Assembly: GCA_039180525.1 (NCBI GenBank)
Contig: JBCDDF010000011.1
Coordinates: 1-64,000 of the forward strand
Source: Halovulum sp039180525
GTDB lineage: Bacteria; Pseudomonadota; Alphaproteobacteria; Rhodobacterales; Rhodobacteraceae
DNA length: 64,000 nucleotides
Reading direction: 5' to 3'
Both the position numbers and the translations under genes were made by a program. The notes beneath the pieces were generated by a model. The model saw nothing but the letters and a program-made list of their open reading frames with translations. It made no database searches and was not told the DNA's origin. Numbering within the stretch: position 1 is the stretch's first letter; every line of letters begins with the position of its first letter. Below, piece by piece: positions 55,303 to 63,908 of the stretch.

Positions 55303-56139
55303 TCAATCGGGCGTGCGGTCGCGGGCCCCGGGCGCCAGCGCGTCGGCCAGGCGCATCGCCGCCGAACCCGGGCGCAGCGGTTGCTGCTGACCCGGCGCGG
55401 GTTTCCAGCCCGCCAGAAACACCAATTCCGCCGTTGCCGCGATACGGTCCGGCGCCAGCGCATGGTCGGCGGCGTAAAGTGCTGCGGCCCGCGGGAAGAA
55501 GTCGCGCGGCGGGATGCGCCGGTCGCGCGCCGCCAGCACGTTGGTTTCGCCCATGCCACGCAGATCGCGGATCAACGCGAACATGTCCGGATAGCTCAGC
55601 GTCAGCGTCACACTGTCGGCCACCGGCAGGGCAAAGCCCGCCCGCTGCAGCAGCGCGCCCAGATCGCGGATATCGGCCATGGGTGCCACGCGCGGGCTGA
55701 GACCGCCGCGCAACGCGGTTTCGGTCTGCGCCAGCACGGTGCGCAGCTCTTGCAGGCTGCGCCCGCCGAAGCATGCGGCCAGCATCAGCCCATCCGGGCG
55801 CAGCGCGTGCCGCATCTGGATCAGTTGGCCCAGCGGATCATCGGCGCTGTGCAGCGCCAAGGCGTGCACCGCCAGGTCCAGGCTTTCGGGCGCCAGATCC
55901 AGCCGGTCGGTGTCGGCCAAGGTGGCGCAGGGCGCGACGGTGGTGCGCAGCGTCTGCGCCCAGACCGCGGCACGCGGCCCGATCACCGCGATATCCGTAA
56001 AGCTTCTGTTAACCTCGGTGAGCCTTTCCTGGATCTCGGCCAGGGCCGCGTTTTGCAACACGTCGACCGGCGCCCGGGCCGCGCGCGCGCGCCTGAGGGC
56101 CAACGCGGCGCGGTCGAAAAGCGGGGCCGGGCGGGACAT
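55303..56139 (-). CDS. SAM-dependent methyltransferase (BioC/NDUFAF5-like)
   Basis: 278 residues. An N-terminal LFDRAALALRRARAAR segment, a degenerate motif I (DIAVIGPRAA), the LDLAVHALALHSADDPLGQLIQMRHALRPDGLMLAACFGG core and LRDLRGMGETNVLAARDRR match the alphaproteobacterial BioC-like/NDUFAF5-like group. The SAM-binding glycine motif is weak, so activity is not assured. It is divergent from comF with 38 bp between starts, a common local arrangement. Confidence 0.82.
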   Translation of the reverse strand: MSRPAPLFDRAALALRRARAARAPVDVLQNAALAEIQERLTEVNRSFTDIAVIGPRAAVWAQTLRTTVAPCATLADTDRLDLAPESLDLAVHALALHSADDPLGQLIQMRHALRPDGLMLAACFGGRSLQELRTVLAQTETALRGGLSPRVAPMADIRDLGALLQRAGFALPVADSVTLTLSYPDMFALIRDLRGMGETNVLAARDRRIPPRDFFPRAAALYAADHALAPDRIAATAELVFLAGWKPAPGQQQPLRPGSAAMRLADALAPGARDRTPD

Positions 56140-56177
56140 GGCGCAGACCTAGGGCCCCGAAAAGCGAAAGGAAAGCC

Positions 56178-56906
56178 ATGGGTGCGTTGCTGGATACGCT
56201 GTTTCCGCCCGAATGCGCGGCCTGCCGGGCACCGACCGACAGTGCCCATGGGCTGTGTTCGGAATGCTGGGCCGATACCGCATTCATCTCTGGCCCCGTC
56301 TGCGACAGTTGCGGCGTGCCGGTCGCGGCCGCCAGCCCGGCTGAAACGCTGCGCTGCGACGGTTGCCTGGCCCGGCCGCCGGCCTGGGACCGCGGCCGCG
56401 CGGCGGTGCTGTATGACGGCCGCGCGCGCGAGGTGATCTTGCGCCTGAAGCACCGCGACCGGCTTGACTTGGCCGCCGTGTTGGCGCGCTGGCTGGCGCG
56501 TGCGGGCGGCGGATTGCTGGCCGAGGCCGATCTTCTTGCGCCGGTTCCGCTGCACTGGACCCGGCTGTTGCACCGCCGCGCCAACCAGGCCGCGGAACTG
56601 ATCCGCCAGCCGCCGCTGCGCCGCTACGCCCGGCCGGTGCCGGGTCTGTTGGAACGCCAACGCGCGACCCAGACCCTAAAGGGCAAGAACCGCACAGAAC
56701 GGGCGCAGATCCTGGCGGGCAGTATCCGCGTCGCCTCACGCCACGCCGCCGCGGTGGCGGGCAAGCGGGTGCTACTGGTCGATGACGTCATGACCACGGG
56801 CGCCACCCTGTCGGCCTGTGCCGAGGCATTGCGCGGTGCCGGGGCGGCCGGTGTTGACGTATTGGTCATCGCCCGCGTTGCGAAAGATCAGTTTGCGCCT
56901 ATCTAG
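56178..56906 (+). CDS. comF: ComF family phosphoribosyltransferase-like protein
   Basis: 242 residues. N-terminal zinc-ribbon-like cysteines (CAAC, CSEC, CDSC, CDGC) are followed by a PRTase domain with the PRPP-binding VLLVDDVMTTGAT near residue 200. In competent bacteria ComF helps DNA uptake; in alphaproteobacteria the role is less defined. grxC begins 26 nt downstream. Confidence 0.92.
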   Translation: MGALLDTLFPPECAACRAPTDSAHGLCSECWADTAFISGPVCDSCGVPVAAASPAETLRCDGCLARPPAWDRGRAAVLYDGRAREVILRLKHRDRLDLAAVLARWLARAGGGLLAEADLLAPVPLHWTRLLHRRANQAAELIRQPPLRRYARPVPGLLERQRATQTLKGKNRTERAQILAGSIRVASRHAAAVAGKRVLLVDDVMTTGATLSACAEALRGAGAAGVDVLVIARVAKDQFAPI

Positions 56907-56932
56907 GGGCGGCAGACAGTTGCGAGGCCACC

Positions 56933-57190
56933 ATGAAACCCGTCGAACTCTACACCACGCCGATTTGCGGCTATTGCGCCGCGGCAAAGCGGCTGTTGGC
57001 TCAGAAAGGCGTCAGCTTTTCCGAAATCGACGTGATGGCCGATCCCGGCCGCCGGTCAGAGATGATGCAGCGCGCCAATGGCCGCCACACCGTGCCGCAG
57101 ATCTTCGTCGGGGAAACCCATGTGGGCGGGTTCGACGACATCAGCGCGCTGGAGAGGGCCGGCAAACTGGACGCGCTGCTGGCCGATTGA
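56933..57190 (+). CDS. grxC: Glutaredoxin 3
   Basis: 85 residues. The dithiol active site C12-G-Y-C15 is followed by HTVPQIFVGETHVGGFDDI, the glutathione-binding cis-Pro/GGxDD region. It reduces disulfides with glutathione. It is the middle gene of comF-grxC-nitrilase, a conserved alphaproteobacterial trio. Confidence 0.96.
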   Translation: MKPVELYTTPICGYCAAAKRLLAQKGVSFSEIDVMADPGRRSEMMQRANGRHTVPQIFVGETHVGGFDDISALERAGKLDALLAD

Positions 57191-57194
57191 GCGC

Positions 57195-58028
57195 GTGCGG
57201 GTCGCGCTCGTCCAATTGATATCCTCCGACGACCCGCGGGACAACCTGCGGGCCGCGACCGAATTGATCCGACGCGCCGCCGCCAATGGCGCGGCGCTGG
57301 TGGCGACGCCAGAGGTGACGAATTGCGTATCACTGTCGCGCGACCGTCAGCGCGATGTCCTGCGGACCGAGGCCGACGACCCCGTCCTGGCCGGGTTGCG
57401 CGATCTGGCGGCGGAGTTGTCGGTTCATCTGCTCATCGGCTCGCTGGCGCTTCGGACGGATGGCCCGCGCTTCGCCAACCGCTCGGTCCTCGTCGGCCCC
57501 GCGGGGGAGATCCGCGCGCGCTATGACAAGATCCACATGTTCGACGTCCAGATCGGCCCGGAAGAGGTCTATCGCGAATCCGATAGCTACCGGCCGGGCA
57601 CCGAGGCCACTTTGGCCTCTTTGGGGGCCGCGACGCTGGGGTTGAGCATCTGCTATGACCTGCGTTTCCCGCATCTCTATCGTGCGCTGGCGCAGGCCGG
57701 CGCGGGCATCATCGCCGTGCCGTCGGCCTTCACCCGGCCCACCGGAGCGGCGCATTGGGAGGTGCTGCTGCGCGCCCGCGCCATCGAAACGGGCTGTTTC
57801 GTCATCGCCCCGGCCCAGACCGGCCGGCACCCGGCGCAGCCGGGCCTGCGCCGGCGCGAGACCCATGGGCATTCGATGATCATCGACCCCTGGGGCCGGG
57901 TTCTTCTGAATATGGGGACGCCGCCGGGCACTGCGGCGGTCGATTTGGACCTGGCCCAGATCGCCAAGGCCCGCGCCCGGATCCCGGCCCTGATCGACCA
58001 GCCCTTCGACCCGCCGGCCGGGCCATGA
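57195..58028 (+). CDS. Carbon-nitrogen hydrolase (nitrilase superfamily, Nit-like)
   Basis: 277 residues from the GTG at 57195, 4 nt after the grxC stop. The catalytic triad is E40 (ATPEVTN), K112 (YDKIHMFD) and C153 (SICYDLRFP). Nit1/Nit2-type enzymes hydrolyse deaminated glutathione or omega-amides, which fits the position next to a glutaredoxin. The stop overlaps the MarR-family start by 4 nt. Confidence 0.92.
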   Translation: MRVALVQLISSDDPRDNLRAATELIRRAAANGAALVATPEVTNCVSLSRDRQRDVLRTEADDPVLAGLRDLAAELSVHLLIGSLALRTDGPRFANRSVLVGPAGEIRARYDKIHMFDVQIGPEEVYRESDSYRPGTEATLASLGAATLGLSICYDLRFPHLYRALAQAGAGIIAVPSAFTRPTGAAHWEVLLRARAIETGCFVIAPAQTGRHPAQPGLRRRETHGHSMIIDPWGRVLLNMGTPPGTAAVDLDLAQIAKARARIPALIDQPFDPPAGP

Positions 58029-58504
58029 CCGGATCGCCGCCACCCGTCACCGCGCTGACCATCGGGCTGTTTTCCGAGCTCGTGGCCGTCGACCAGCTGA
58101 TGCGCGCACGGCTGACCAAGGCGCTGCCGCGGGGGATGGAGCTGTCGCATTTCATGCTGCTGAACTACCTCGCCGTATCGCGGGAGGAGCGCAGCCCGGC
58201 GCAACTGGCGCGCAAGTTTCACGTCACTAAGCCGGCAATGACCAACACGATCGGACGGCTGGAGCGGGCCGGCCATGTCCATGTGCGCCCGGATTGGGAG
58301 GATGGCCGCCGCAAGCAAGTGGTGATCAGCCCGGCCGGGATCGCCGCACGCAACCACGCGCTGGACAGTATCGCGCCGCTGATGGAGACCGCCGCCGCCA
58401 CGCTGGGCGTGGACCAAATCCGCGCCGCGCTGCCGATCCTGCGCCAATTGCGCGCCTTCCTGAGCCCGGATGCGGGCGGTCGTCCGGGGGACTGGGACCG
58501 CTAG
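58025..58504 (+). CDS. MarR family transcriptional regulator
   Basis: 159 residues. The winged HTH (LSHFMLLNYLAVSREERSPAQLARKFHVTKPAMTNTIGRLERAGHVHVRPDWEDGRRKQVVISPAG, about 40-110) has the DxRxxxv wing pattern of MarR. The ligand is unknown. It is translationally coupled to the nitrilase gene, so it may control this cluster. Confidence 0.9.
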   Translation: MTGSPPPVTALTIGLFSELVAVDQLMRARLTKALPRGMELSHFMLLNYLAVSREERSPAQLARKFHVTKPAMTNTIGRLERAGHVHVRPDWEDGRRKQVVISPAGIAARNHALDSIAPLMETAAATLGVDQIRAALPILRQLRAFLSPDAGGRPGDWDR

Positions 58505-58565
58505 CGCCCTTGCCCAACCGCCAGCCTCCGTGGTTTGACCCCGCCCAAACGATCCGGCATGGCGC

Positions 58566-59342
58566 ATGACAGACAAGACTTCCTCTCCCCGAACCCGGGC
58601 GCTGCCCGATCATCCGGCGGTGTTCCGGTTTCTGTCGGGCCACAGCCATGCGGGCGGTCCGCCGCAGCGGGATACGCCGCCGATCGTGTTCCTACATATC
58701 CCCAAGACCGCCGGCAGCTATCTGATCGATCTGATCGTGCACAATCTGCAGATCGCCGATCGGCCCGATCTGTTCTATGCCCCGCATTGGATGTCTGCCG
58801 CGCGCACGGCGGAACTTTTTGGCCCCGACCGCCGGCTGGCGCTGATCCTGCGCGATCCGGTCGACCGGTTCGTGTCCGCCTTTCAGTCGCGGCACCGGCA
58901 GGGCGCGCCGGCCTATGACACGCCCTGGACCGATCACGAGGCGCGGGTGTTTCGCGACTATCCCGATCTTGACGCGCTGATCGACGCGCTGGGCAGCCTC
59001 TGGCCCAAGCGGCGCCGCGCCGCGGTGGCGGCGGTCGCGGGCATGACGCTGGTACCGCGGGACTACACCCATGCCTTCGGATCGTTGACCGGGGCACAGA
59101 CCAGCCTGGAGGCGCTGTCGCTTTGCCTGCCGATGGCGCGGCTGGACCGGGATCTGGGCCTGGCCATGACCGCCCTGGGTTTCGAGCGGTTCGAGATGGC
59201 GGAGCGACCGCTGCGCAACATGGCACCGACACGCCCGACCCTGTCCCCCAGACGCCGGTCGATCCTGGAAAGGCATCTGGCCGAGGATATCGCGATCCAC
59301 GACGTCCTGCACCAACACGCCACGCGGCTGCACCCGGAATAG
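58566..59342 (+). CDS. Sulfotransferase family 2-like protein
   Basis: 258 residues. IVFLHIPKTAGSYLIDLI contains the 5'-phosphosulfate-binding P-loop-like HIPKTAGS, and LALILRDPVDRFVSAFQSRH is the 3'-phosphate site, both features of Sulfotransfer_2 proteins (PAPS-dependent). There is no signal peptide or anchor, so the protein may be soluble. The acceptor is unknown. It is convergent with pheS, 3 bp between stops. Confidence 0.88.
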   Translation: MTDKTSSPRTRALPDHPAVFRFLSGHSHAGGPPQRDTPPIVFLHIPKTAGSYLIDLIVHNLQIADRPDLFYAPHWMSAARTAELFGPDRRLALILRDPVDRFVSAFQSRHRQGAPAYDTPWTDHEARVFRDYPDLDALIDALGSLWPKRRRAAVAAVAGMTLVPRDYTHAFGSLTGAQTSLEALSLCLPMARLDRDLGLAMTALGFERFEMAERPLRNMAPTRPTLSPRRRSILERHLAEDIAIHDVLHQHATRLHPE

Positions 59343-59345
59343 GCC

Positions 59346-60416
59346 TCAGGCGAAGACCCGCGGCATGTCGAGCGCGGAAAACCCATAGTGGCGCAACCAG
59401 CGCAGATCGCTTTCGAAGAATGCGCGCAGATCCGGGATGCCGTATTTCAGCATCGCGATCCGGTCGATCCCCATGCCAAAGGCAAAGCCCTGCCACTCGG
59501 CCGGGTCGATCCCGCCGGCTTCCAAGACCTTTGGATGGACCATGCCGCTGCCCAGAATCTCCAGCCAGTCGTCGCCCTCGCCGATCTTCAACTGCCCGCC
59601 GGCCCAGGAGCAGCGGATATCGACCTCTGCCGAGGGTTCGGTGAACGGGAAATGCGACGCGCGGAAGCGCAATTCGACACCCTCCACCTCGAAAAAGGCG
59701 CGGCAGAACTCCTCCAGCGTCCATTTCAAGTTGGCCATGGATATATCGCGGTCGATGCACAGCCCTTCGACCTGGTGGAACATCGGCGTATGCGTCTGAT
59801 CGTAATCCGCACGATAGACCCGGCCCGGGGCGATGATCTTGCAGGGCGCGCCAGCCGCCTGCATATGGCGGATCTGGACCGGAGAGGTATGCGTGCGCAG
59901 CACATGCGGCGGGCGATTGTCGCCCGGCTCTCGGTGCATGTAGAACGTGTCGTGTTCCTGCCGAGCGGGGTGTTCGGGCGGGATGTTGAGCGCATCGAAG
60001 TTGTAGAAATCGGTTTCGATCTGCGGGCCCTCGGCGACCGAATAGCCCAGGTCGGCCATGATCGCGATGACCTCTTCGGTGACCTGACTGACCGGGTGCA
60101 GGCTGCCTTCGCCGCGCGGCCGCGCGGGCAGCGTCACATCCACCCACTCCGCCGCCAGCCGCGCGTCCAGCGCCGCGTCGGCCAGGGCCGCCTGGCGCGC
60201 GCCCACCGCCTCGGTCAAGGCGGTCTTCAGAGCGTTCAGCGCGGGCCCCGCGACCTGACGTTCCTCCGCACTCATCTGGCCAAGGCCGCGCATCTTCAGC
60301 GACACTTCACCCTTCTTGCCCAGCGCCGCGACGCGCACCGCGTCCAGCGCCGCCGTGTCATCGGCGGCGGCGATCTGTTCCAGATACTTGACCTTCAGCG
60401 GTTCGAGATCGTCCAT
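59346..60416 (-). CDS. pheS: Phenylalanyl-tRNA synthetase alpha subunit
   Basis: 356 residues from the ATG at 60416, with ggaggattgctgcg upstream; an in-frame Arg-rich extension to 60491 is unlikely. The N-terminal coiled coil (1-90) is followed by the class II core: GEGSLHPVSQV, TDFYNFDALNIP, FHQVEGL (motif 2) and GFAFGMGIDR (motif 3). pheT is not adjacent here; the next gene in its direction is the sulfotransferase on the other strand. Confidence 0.96.
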   Translation of the reverse strand: MDDLEPLKVKYLEQIAAADDTAALDAVRVAALGKKGEVSLKMRGLGQMSAEERQVAGPALNALKTALTEAVGARQAALADAALDARLAAEWVDVTLPARPRGEGSLHPVSQVTEEVIAIMADLGYSVAEGPQIETDFYNFDALNIPPEHPARQEHDTFYMHREPGDNRPPHVLRTHTSPVQIRHMQAAGAPCKIIAPGRVYRADYDQTHTPMFHQVEGLCIDRDISMANLKWTLEEFCRAFFEVEGVELRFRASHFPFTEPSAEVDIRCSWAGGQLKIGEGDDWLEILGSGMVHPKVLEAGGIDPAEWQGFAFGMGIDRIAMLKYGIPDLRAFFESDLRWLRHYGFSALDMPRVFA

Positions 60417-60572
60417 CGCAGCAATCCTCCGGCGCCGACGCCTACGCAGGCGGCGGCGCAATTGCAAGCGCGCCGGGCGCGCAAGCTTCAAGGGCCGAAC
60501 CGGGTCGGTCTGCGGGGCGTGAGAGATGCGCAGCGACCTCCGGCGGGGACATCGCGGGGCTCGCGCGGAGTT

Positions 60573-61079
60573 TCAGCGCACGATCAGGCGATCCTGCACG
60601 CGCAGGCGATTGACAATCCACAACAGATCCGCGCGCGCCAGGCCGATGCAACCCTCCGTCGGGCAGCCCGGCCGGCGCCAGGTATGGACGAAGATCGCCG
60701 ACCCGCGGCCTTTTTCGGCTGAGGGCCAGTTCCAATCGGTCAGCAGGATGACATCGTAAAGCGGATCGGCCCGCCGCAGTTTCTCATGGCCATAGGCATG
60801 CCCGGCCGCATGAGGCAGATAGCCGTTATAGTCCGGGTCCGCCGGATCGTCAGACCACAGATCGAAGGGCCCGATGGGCAGCGCCCAGCCCGGCAGCGCC
60901 CCGCGCGACACCCGGTCGGGGCGGTAGAGCAGGCCGATGAACCGGTGCGTGCCCCGCGGGGTGGCGCCATCGCCCTCGGATTTGGCGTCCGTCACGCCGC
61001 TCCGGCCCAGGGTGCAGGGAAAGCGGCGGCCGCGAAACCGCGCGCCGCCGCGGTCCGCGACCAGATCGGTGGCGCTCAC
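60573..61079 (-). CDS. L,D-transpeptidase/YkuD-family protein
   Basis: 168 residues. The catalytic segment is H132 in FVHTWRRPGCPTEGCIGL with nucleophile C144 and T141 before G143, the HxnTxGCxx layout of YkuD enzymes that crosslink peptidoglycan or attach lipoproteins. No signal peptide is visible, so its access to the periplasm is unclear. The start overlaps ribA's stop by 4 nt. Confidence 0.86.
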   Translation of the reverse strand: MSATDLVADRGGARFRGRRFPCTLGRSGVTDAKSEGDGATPRGTHRFIGLLYRPDRVSRGALPGWALPIGPFDLWSDDPADPDYNGYLPHAAGHAYGHEKLRRADPLYDVILLTDWNWPSAEKGRGSAIFVHTWRRPGCPTEGCIGLARADLLWIVNRLRVQDRLIVR

Positions 61080-62155
61080 AGCAAATGGCCGGATTTCGCC
61101 GCCTTGACGTCCAGGTAATGCGCGTTCTCGGCCGTGCGGCCGACGCGCAGCGGCACGCGATCCTCGACCGCGACGCCATTGGCGCGCATCCGCTCCAGCT
61201 TGGCGGGATTGTTGGTCATCAGCCGGATGCGGCGCACGCCCATCGCCTTGAGCATCTCCGCCCCGATGCGGAAATCGCGCTCGTCATCCTCGAACCCCAG
61301 CCGGTGATTGGCCTCGACCGTGTCGAACCCCTGATCCTGCAGCGCATAGGCACGCATCTTGTTGGCCAGCCCGATGCCGCGCCCCTCCTGGTTCAGATAC
61401 AGCAATATGCCGGCGCCCGCGTCGCCCATCTGCGCCAGTGCCGCCGCCAGTTGCGGCCCGCAATCGCATTTCAGCGACCCGATGACATCGCCGGTGAAAC
61501 AGGCGGAATGCAGCCGAACAAGGATGGCGCTGTCGCGCGGCGGGGCGCCGACCTCCACCGCGTAGTGTTCCTCGCTGCCGTCGCGGGGGCGAAACACGCG
61601 CACCCGGCTGTGCGCGGAAACGGTCAGTGGCACCCGCGCGGCCGAAACCTCTGCCACCGTCAACGGCGCGACCTCCAGATCCTTGTCGCCCAGCACCGTC
61701 AGGCCGTGCGCCTGTGCCACCGGGCCGATCTGGGCCAACGGCAGCACCAGCGCCGCGGGCAGCAGATGCGCGGACTTGACCAGCCGGATCGCGGCGCGAT
61801 GCGCGGCCACGGACCCGCCGCGCCGGGCCTGGAACGGGCCCTTCATGGGATAGCTCAAATCATGCGCCGGGTCCGCCATGGCCGCCACCCAGGGCTCGCC
61901 CGCGTCCTCCGGCAGCGCGATCCGCGCCAGATCGCCGTCATAGGCGCGGATGCGCAGCGTCTGCGCGCGCCAGCGGGTCAGCGCCATCTCAACCGGGCCC
62001 AGATCCCGCAGCGCCGCAAGCCGCTCGGCAGCCACGCTTTCCGCCGCCGCGACCAGCGCCGGACCCTCGGCCAGCGCCAGCGCCACCGCCGCGCCCATGC
62101 GCAGATCGCTGCGCGCCCGGGCCAGCCGCTCCGCGCTGCCGATGGTCAGAGTCAT
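61076..62155 (-). CDS. ribA: GTP cyclohydrolase II
   Basis: 359 residues. The C-terminal half is the RibA domain: zinc cysteines C219, C230 and C232 in RLHSACFTGDVIGSLKCDCG, and LNQEGRGIGLANKMRAYALQ around the GTP site. It releases formate and pyrophosphate from GTP for riboflavin synthesis. The N-terminal about 165 residues take the place of RibB in RibBA but show no RDDEGD motif, so DHBP synthase activity is not expected. HSAC replaces the usual HSEC. It is coupled to the YkuD gene. Confidence 0.9.
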   Translation of the reverse strand: MTLTIGSAERLARARSDLRMGAAVALALAEGPALVAAAESVAAERLAALRDLGPVEMALTRWRAQTLRIRAYDGDLARIALPEDAGEPWVAAMADPAHDLSYPMKGPFQARRGGSVAAHRAAIRLVKSAHLLPAALVLPLAQIGPVAQAHGLTVLGDKDLEVAPLTVAEVSAARVPLTVSAHSRVRVFRPRDGSEEHYAVEVGAPPRDSAILVRLHSACFTGDVIGSLKCDCGPQLAAALAQMGDAGAGILLYLNQEGRGIGLANKMRAYALQDQGFDTVEANHRLGFEDDERDFRIGAEMLKAMGVRRIRLMTNNPAKLERMRANGVAVEDRVPLRVGRTAENAHYLDVKAAKSGHLL

Positions 62156-62339
62156 ACGTTACCGCCGCTCGCGCCGGCGTGATCGCAACCGTAAAAGCAT
62201 TTCAAGCCGCTCTCCCCCATCTGCGCAAATTGAAACAAAGCCGATGCGCCACACACGGCTGCGTGAGTCGCGTTCCCTGCCGCTTGCCGGTCCCCACCTA
62301 AACCCGCAAGCATGAGCGAGTACATAGAGGATGCGCCCG

Positions 62340-63026
62340 ATGAGCAACGTGAAAAAGATCCTGATGGTCGATGACGACGAGGACCTGCGCGAAGCCCTGG
62401 CCGATCAACTGGTGCTGACGGAAGAATTCGACGTCTTCGAAGCCGGCGACGGTGCCCATGGTTTGGAAAAGACCAAAGAGGCGCTGTACGATCTGGTCAT
62501 CCTCGATGTCGGCCTGCCCGATATGGATGGGCGCGAATTGTGCCGTCTGATGCGCAAACAGGGCGTCAAATGTCCGATCATCATGCTGACCGGCCATAAC
62601 ACCGATGCCGACACGATCCTGGGCCTGGATGCCGGCGCCAACGACTATGTGTCCAAGCCGTTCAAGTTTCCGGTGCTGTTGGCGCGTATCCGCGCACAGC
62701 TGCGCCAGCACGAACAATCCGAAGACGCGGTCTTCAACATCGGCCCCTACACGTTCAAGCCGGCGGCCAAGATGCTGGTCGACGAGGCGGAGAAAAAGAT
62801 CCGCCTGACCGAGAAAGAGACCAATATCCTGAAGTTCCTTTACCGCGCCGAATCCGGCGTCGTGGCCCGCGACACGCTCTTGCACGAGGTCTGGGGCTAC
62901 AATGCCGGCGTGACCACCCACACGCTGGAGACGCATATCTACCGCCTGCGCCAAAAGATCGAGCCCGATCCCTCGAACGCGCGCATCCTGGTCACCGAAT
63001 CCGGCGGCTACCGCCTGGCCGGCTAA
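62340..63026 (+). CDS. cenR: OmpR-family response regulator, CenR-like
   Basis: 228 residues from the ATG at 62340, with agagg about 9 nt upstream. The receiver has acidic residues D11-D13, phospho-acceptor D56 (LDVGLPDMDG), T in MLTGHN and K in VSKPFKF; the C-terminal winged helix has VWGYNAGVTTHTLETHIYRLRQKIEPDP. The close match of this C-terminal stretch to alphaproteobacterial CenR suggests that regulator, which is essential for envelope integrity in Caulobacter and Rhodobacter. The partner CenK is not in the window. Confidence 0.87.
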   Translation: MSNVKKILMVDDDEDLREALADQLVLTEEFDVFEAGDGAHGLEKTKEALYDLVILDVGLPDMDGRELCRLMRKQGVKCPIIMLTGHNTDADTILGLDAGANDYVSKPFKFPVLLARIRAQLRQHEQSEDAVFNIGPYTFKPAAKMLVDEAEKKIRLTEKETNILKFLYRAESGVVARDTLLHEVWGYNAGVTTHTLETHIYRLRQKIEPDPSNARILVTESGGYRLAG

Positions 63027-63077
63027 GATCCCCGCCGCGCCGGGGGTCTGGCGCGGACATCCCTCCCTGTTGGACTT

Positions 63078-63106
63078 GGCCCGGGCTTGCCCCGGGCCTT
63101 TTTTTT
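63078..63106 (+). terminator. Rho-independent terminator after cenR
   Basis: ggcccggg-cttgc-cccgggcc is an 8-bp stem with a 5-nt loop, followed by eight T residues. It lies 52 nt past the cenR stop and gives a strong plus-strand terminator before scoA. Confidence 0.93.
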
Positions 63107-63200
63107 GCGCCCGGGCGCCCATCGCGGCGGTGCGTGCCGCGGGGCTTGACCTGTGCCGCGCCGGGGCCGATGACAGGGTGTCTGCGACCCCGAGGGATTC

Positions 63201-63896
63201 ATGAAAAAGATCTATGACAACGCGGCAGCGGCGCTGGACGGGCTGCTGCACGATGGCATGTTCATCGCCGCCGGCGGCTTTGGCCTATGCGGCATCCCGG
63301 AGCTTCTGATCGCCGCCATCCGCGATGCCGGCACCAAGGATCTGACCGTGGCGTCGAACAATGCCGGGGTCGATGATTTCGGGCTGGGCGTGCTGTTGCA
63401 GACGCGACAGGTGAAGAAGATGATCTCGTCCTATGTCGGCGAGAACGATCTGTTCATGCAGCAATACCTGTCCGGCGAGTTGGAGTTGGAGTTCAACCCC
63501 CAGGGCACGCTGGCGGAACGCATGCGCGCCGGCGGTTGCGGCATTCCAGGCTTCTACACCAAGACCGGCGTGGGCACCGTCATCGCCGAGGGTAAGGAGC
63601 ACAAGGATTTCGATGGCGAGACCTATATCCTGGAACGTGGCATCTTCGCCGATCTGTCCATCGTGAAAGCCTGGAAGGCGGATGAGACCGGCAATCTGGT
63701 GTTCCGCAAGACGGCGCGCAACTTCAACCCGCCGGCGGCGATGTGCGGGCGGACCTGCGTGGTGGAGGTCGAGGAGATTGTGCCCACCGGCAGCCTGGAT
63801 CCGGACACGATCCATCTGCCCGGCATCTATGTGAACCGGCTGATCCAGGGCGAACACGAAAAGCGCATCGAACAGCGCACCATCCGCGCGGCGTAA
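63201..63896 (+). CDS. scoA: 3-oxoacid CoA-transferase subunit A
   Basis: 231 residues. It is the alpha chain of succinyl-CoA:3-ketoacid (or acetoacetate) CoA-transferase, for ketone body or short-chain acid use. FIAAGGFGLCGIPELLI and GGCGIPGFYTKTGVGT are the family CoA-loop landmarks. It is followed 12 nt later by the beta-chain gene, so they form a heterodimer operon. Confidence 0.94.
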   Translation: MKKIYDNAAAALDGLLHDGMFIAAGGFGLCGIPELLIAAIRDAGTKDLTVASNNAGVDDFGLGVLLQTRQVKKMISSYVGENDLFMQQYLSGELELEFNPQGTLAERMRAGGCGIPGFYTKTGVGTVIAEGKEHKDFDGETYILERGIFADLSIVKAWKADETGNLVFRKTARNFNPPAAMCGRTCVVEVEEIVPTGSLDPDTIHLPGIYVNRLIQGEHEKRIEQRTIRAA

Positions 63897-63908
63897 GGGG
63901 GACAGATC

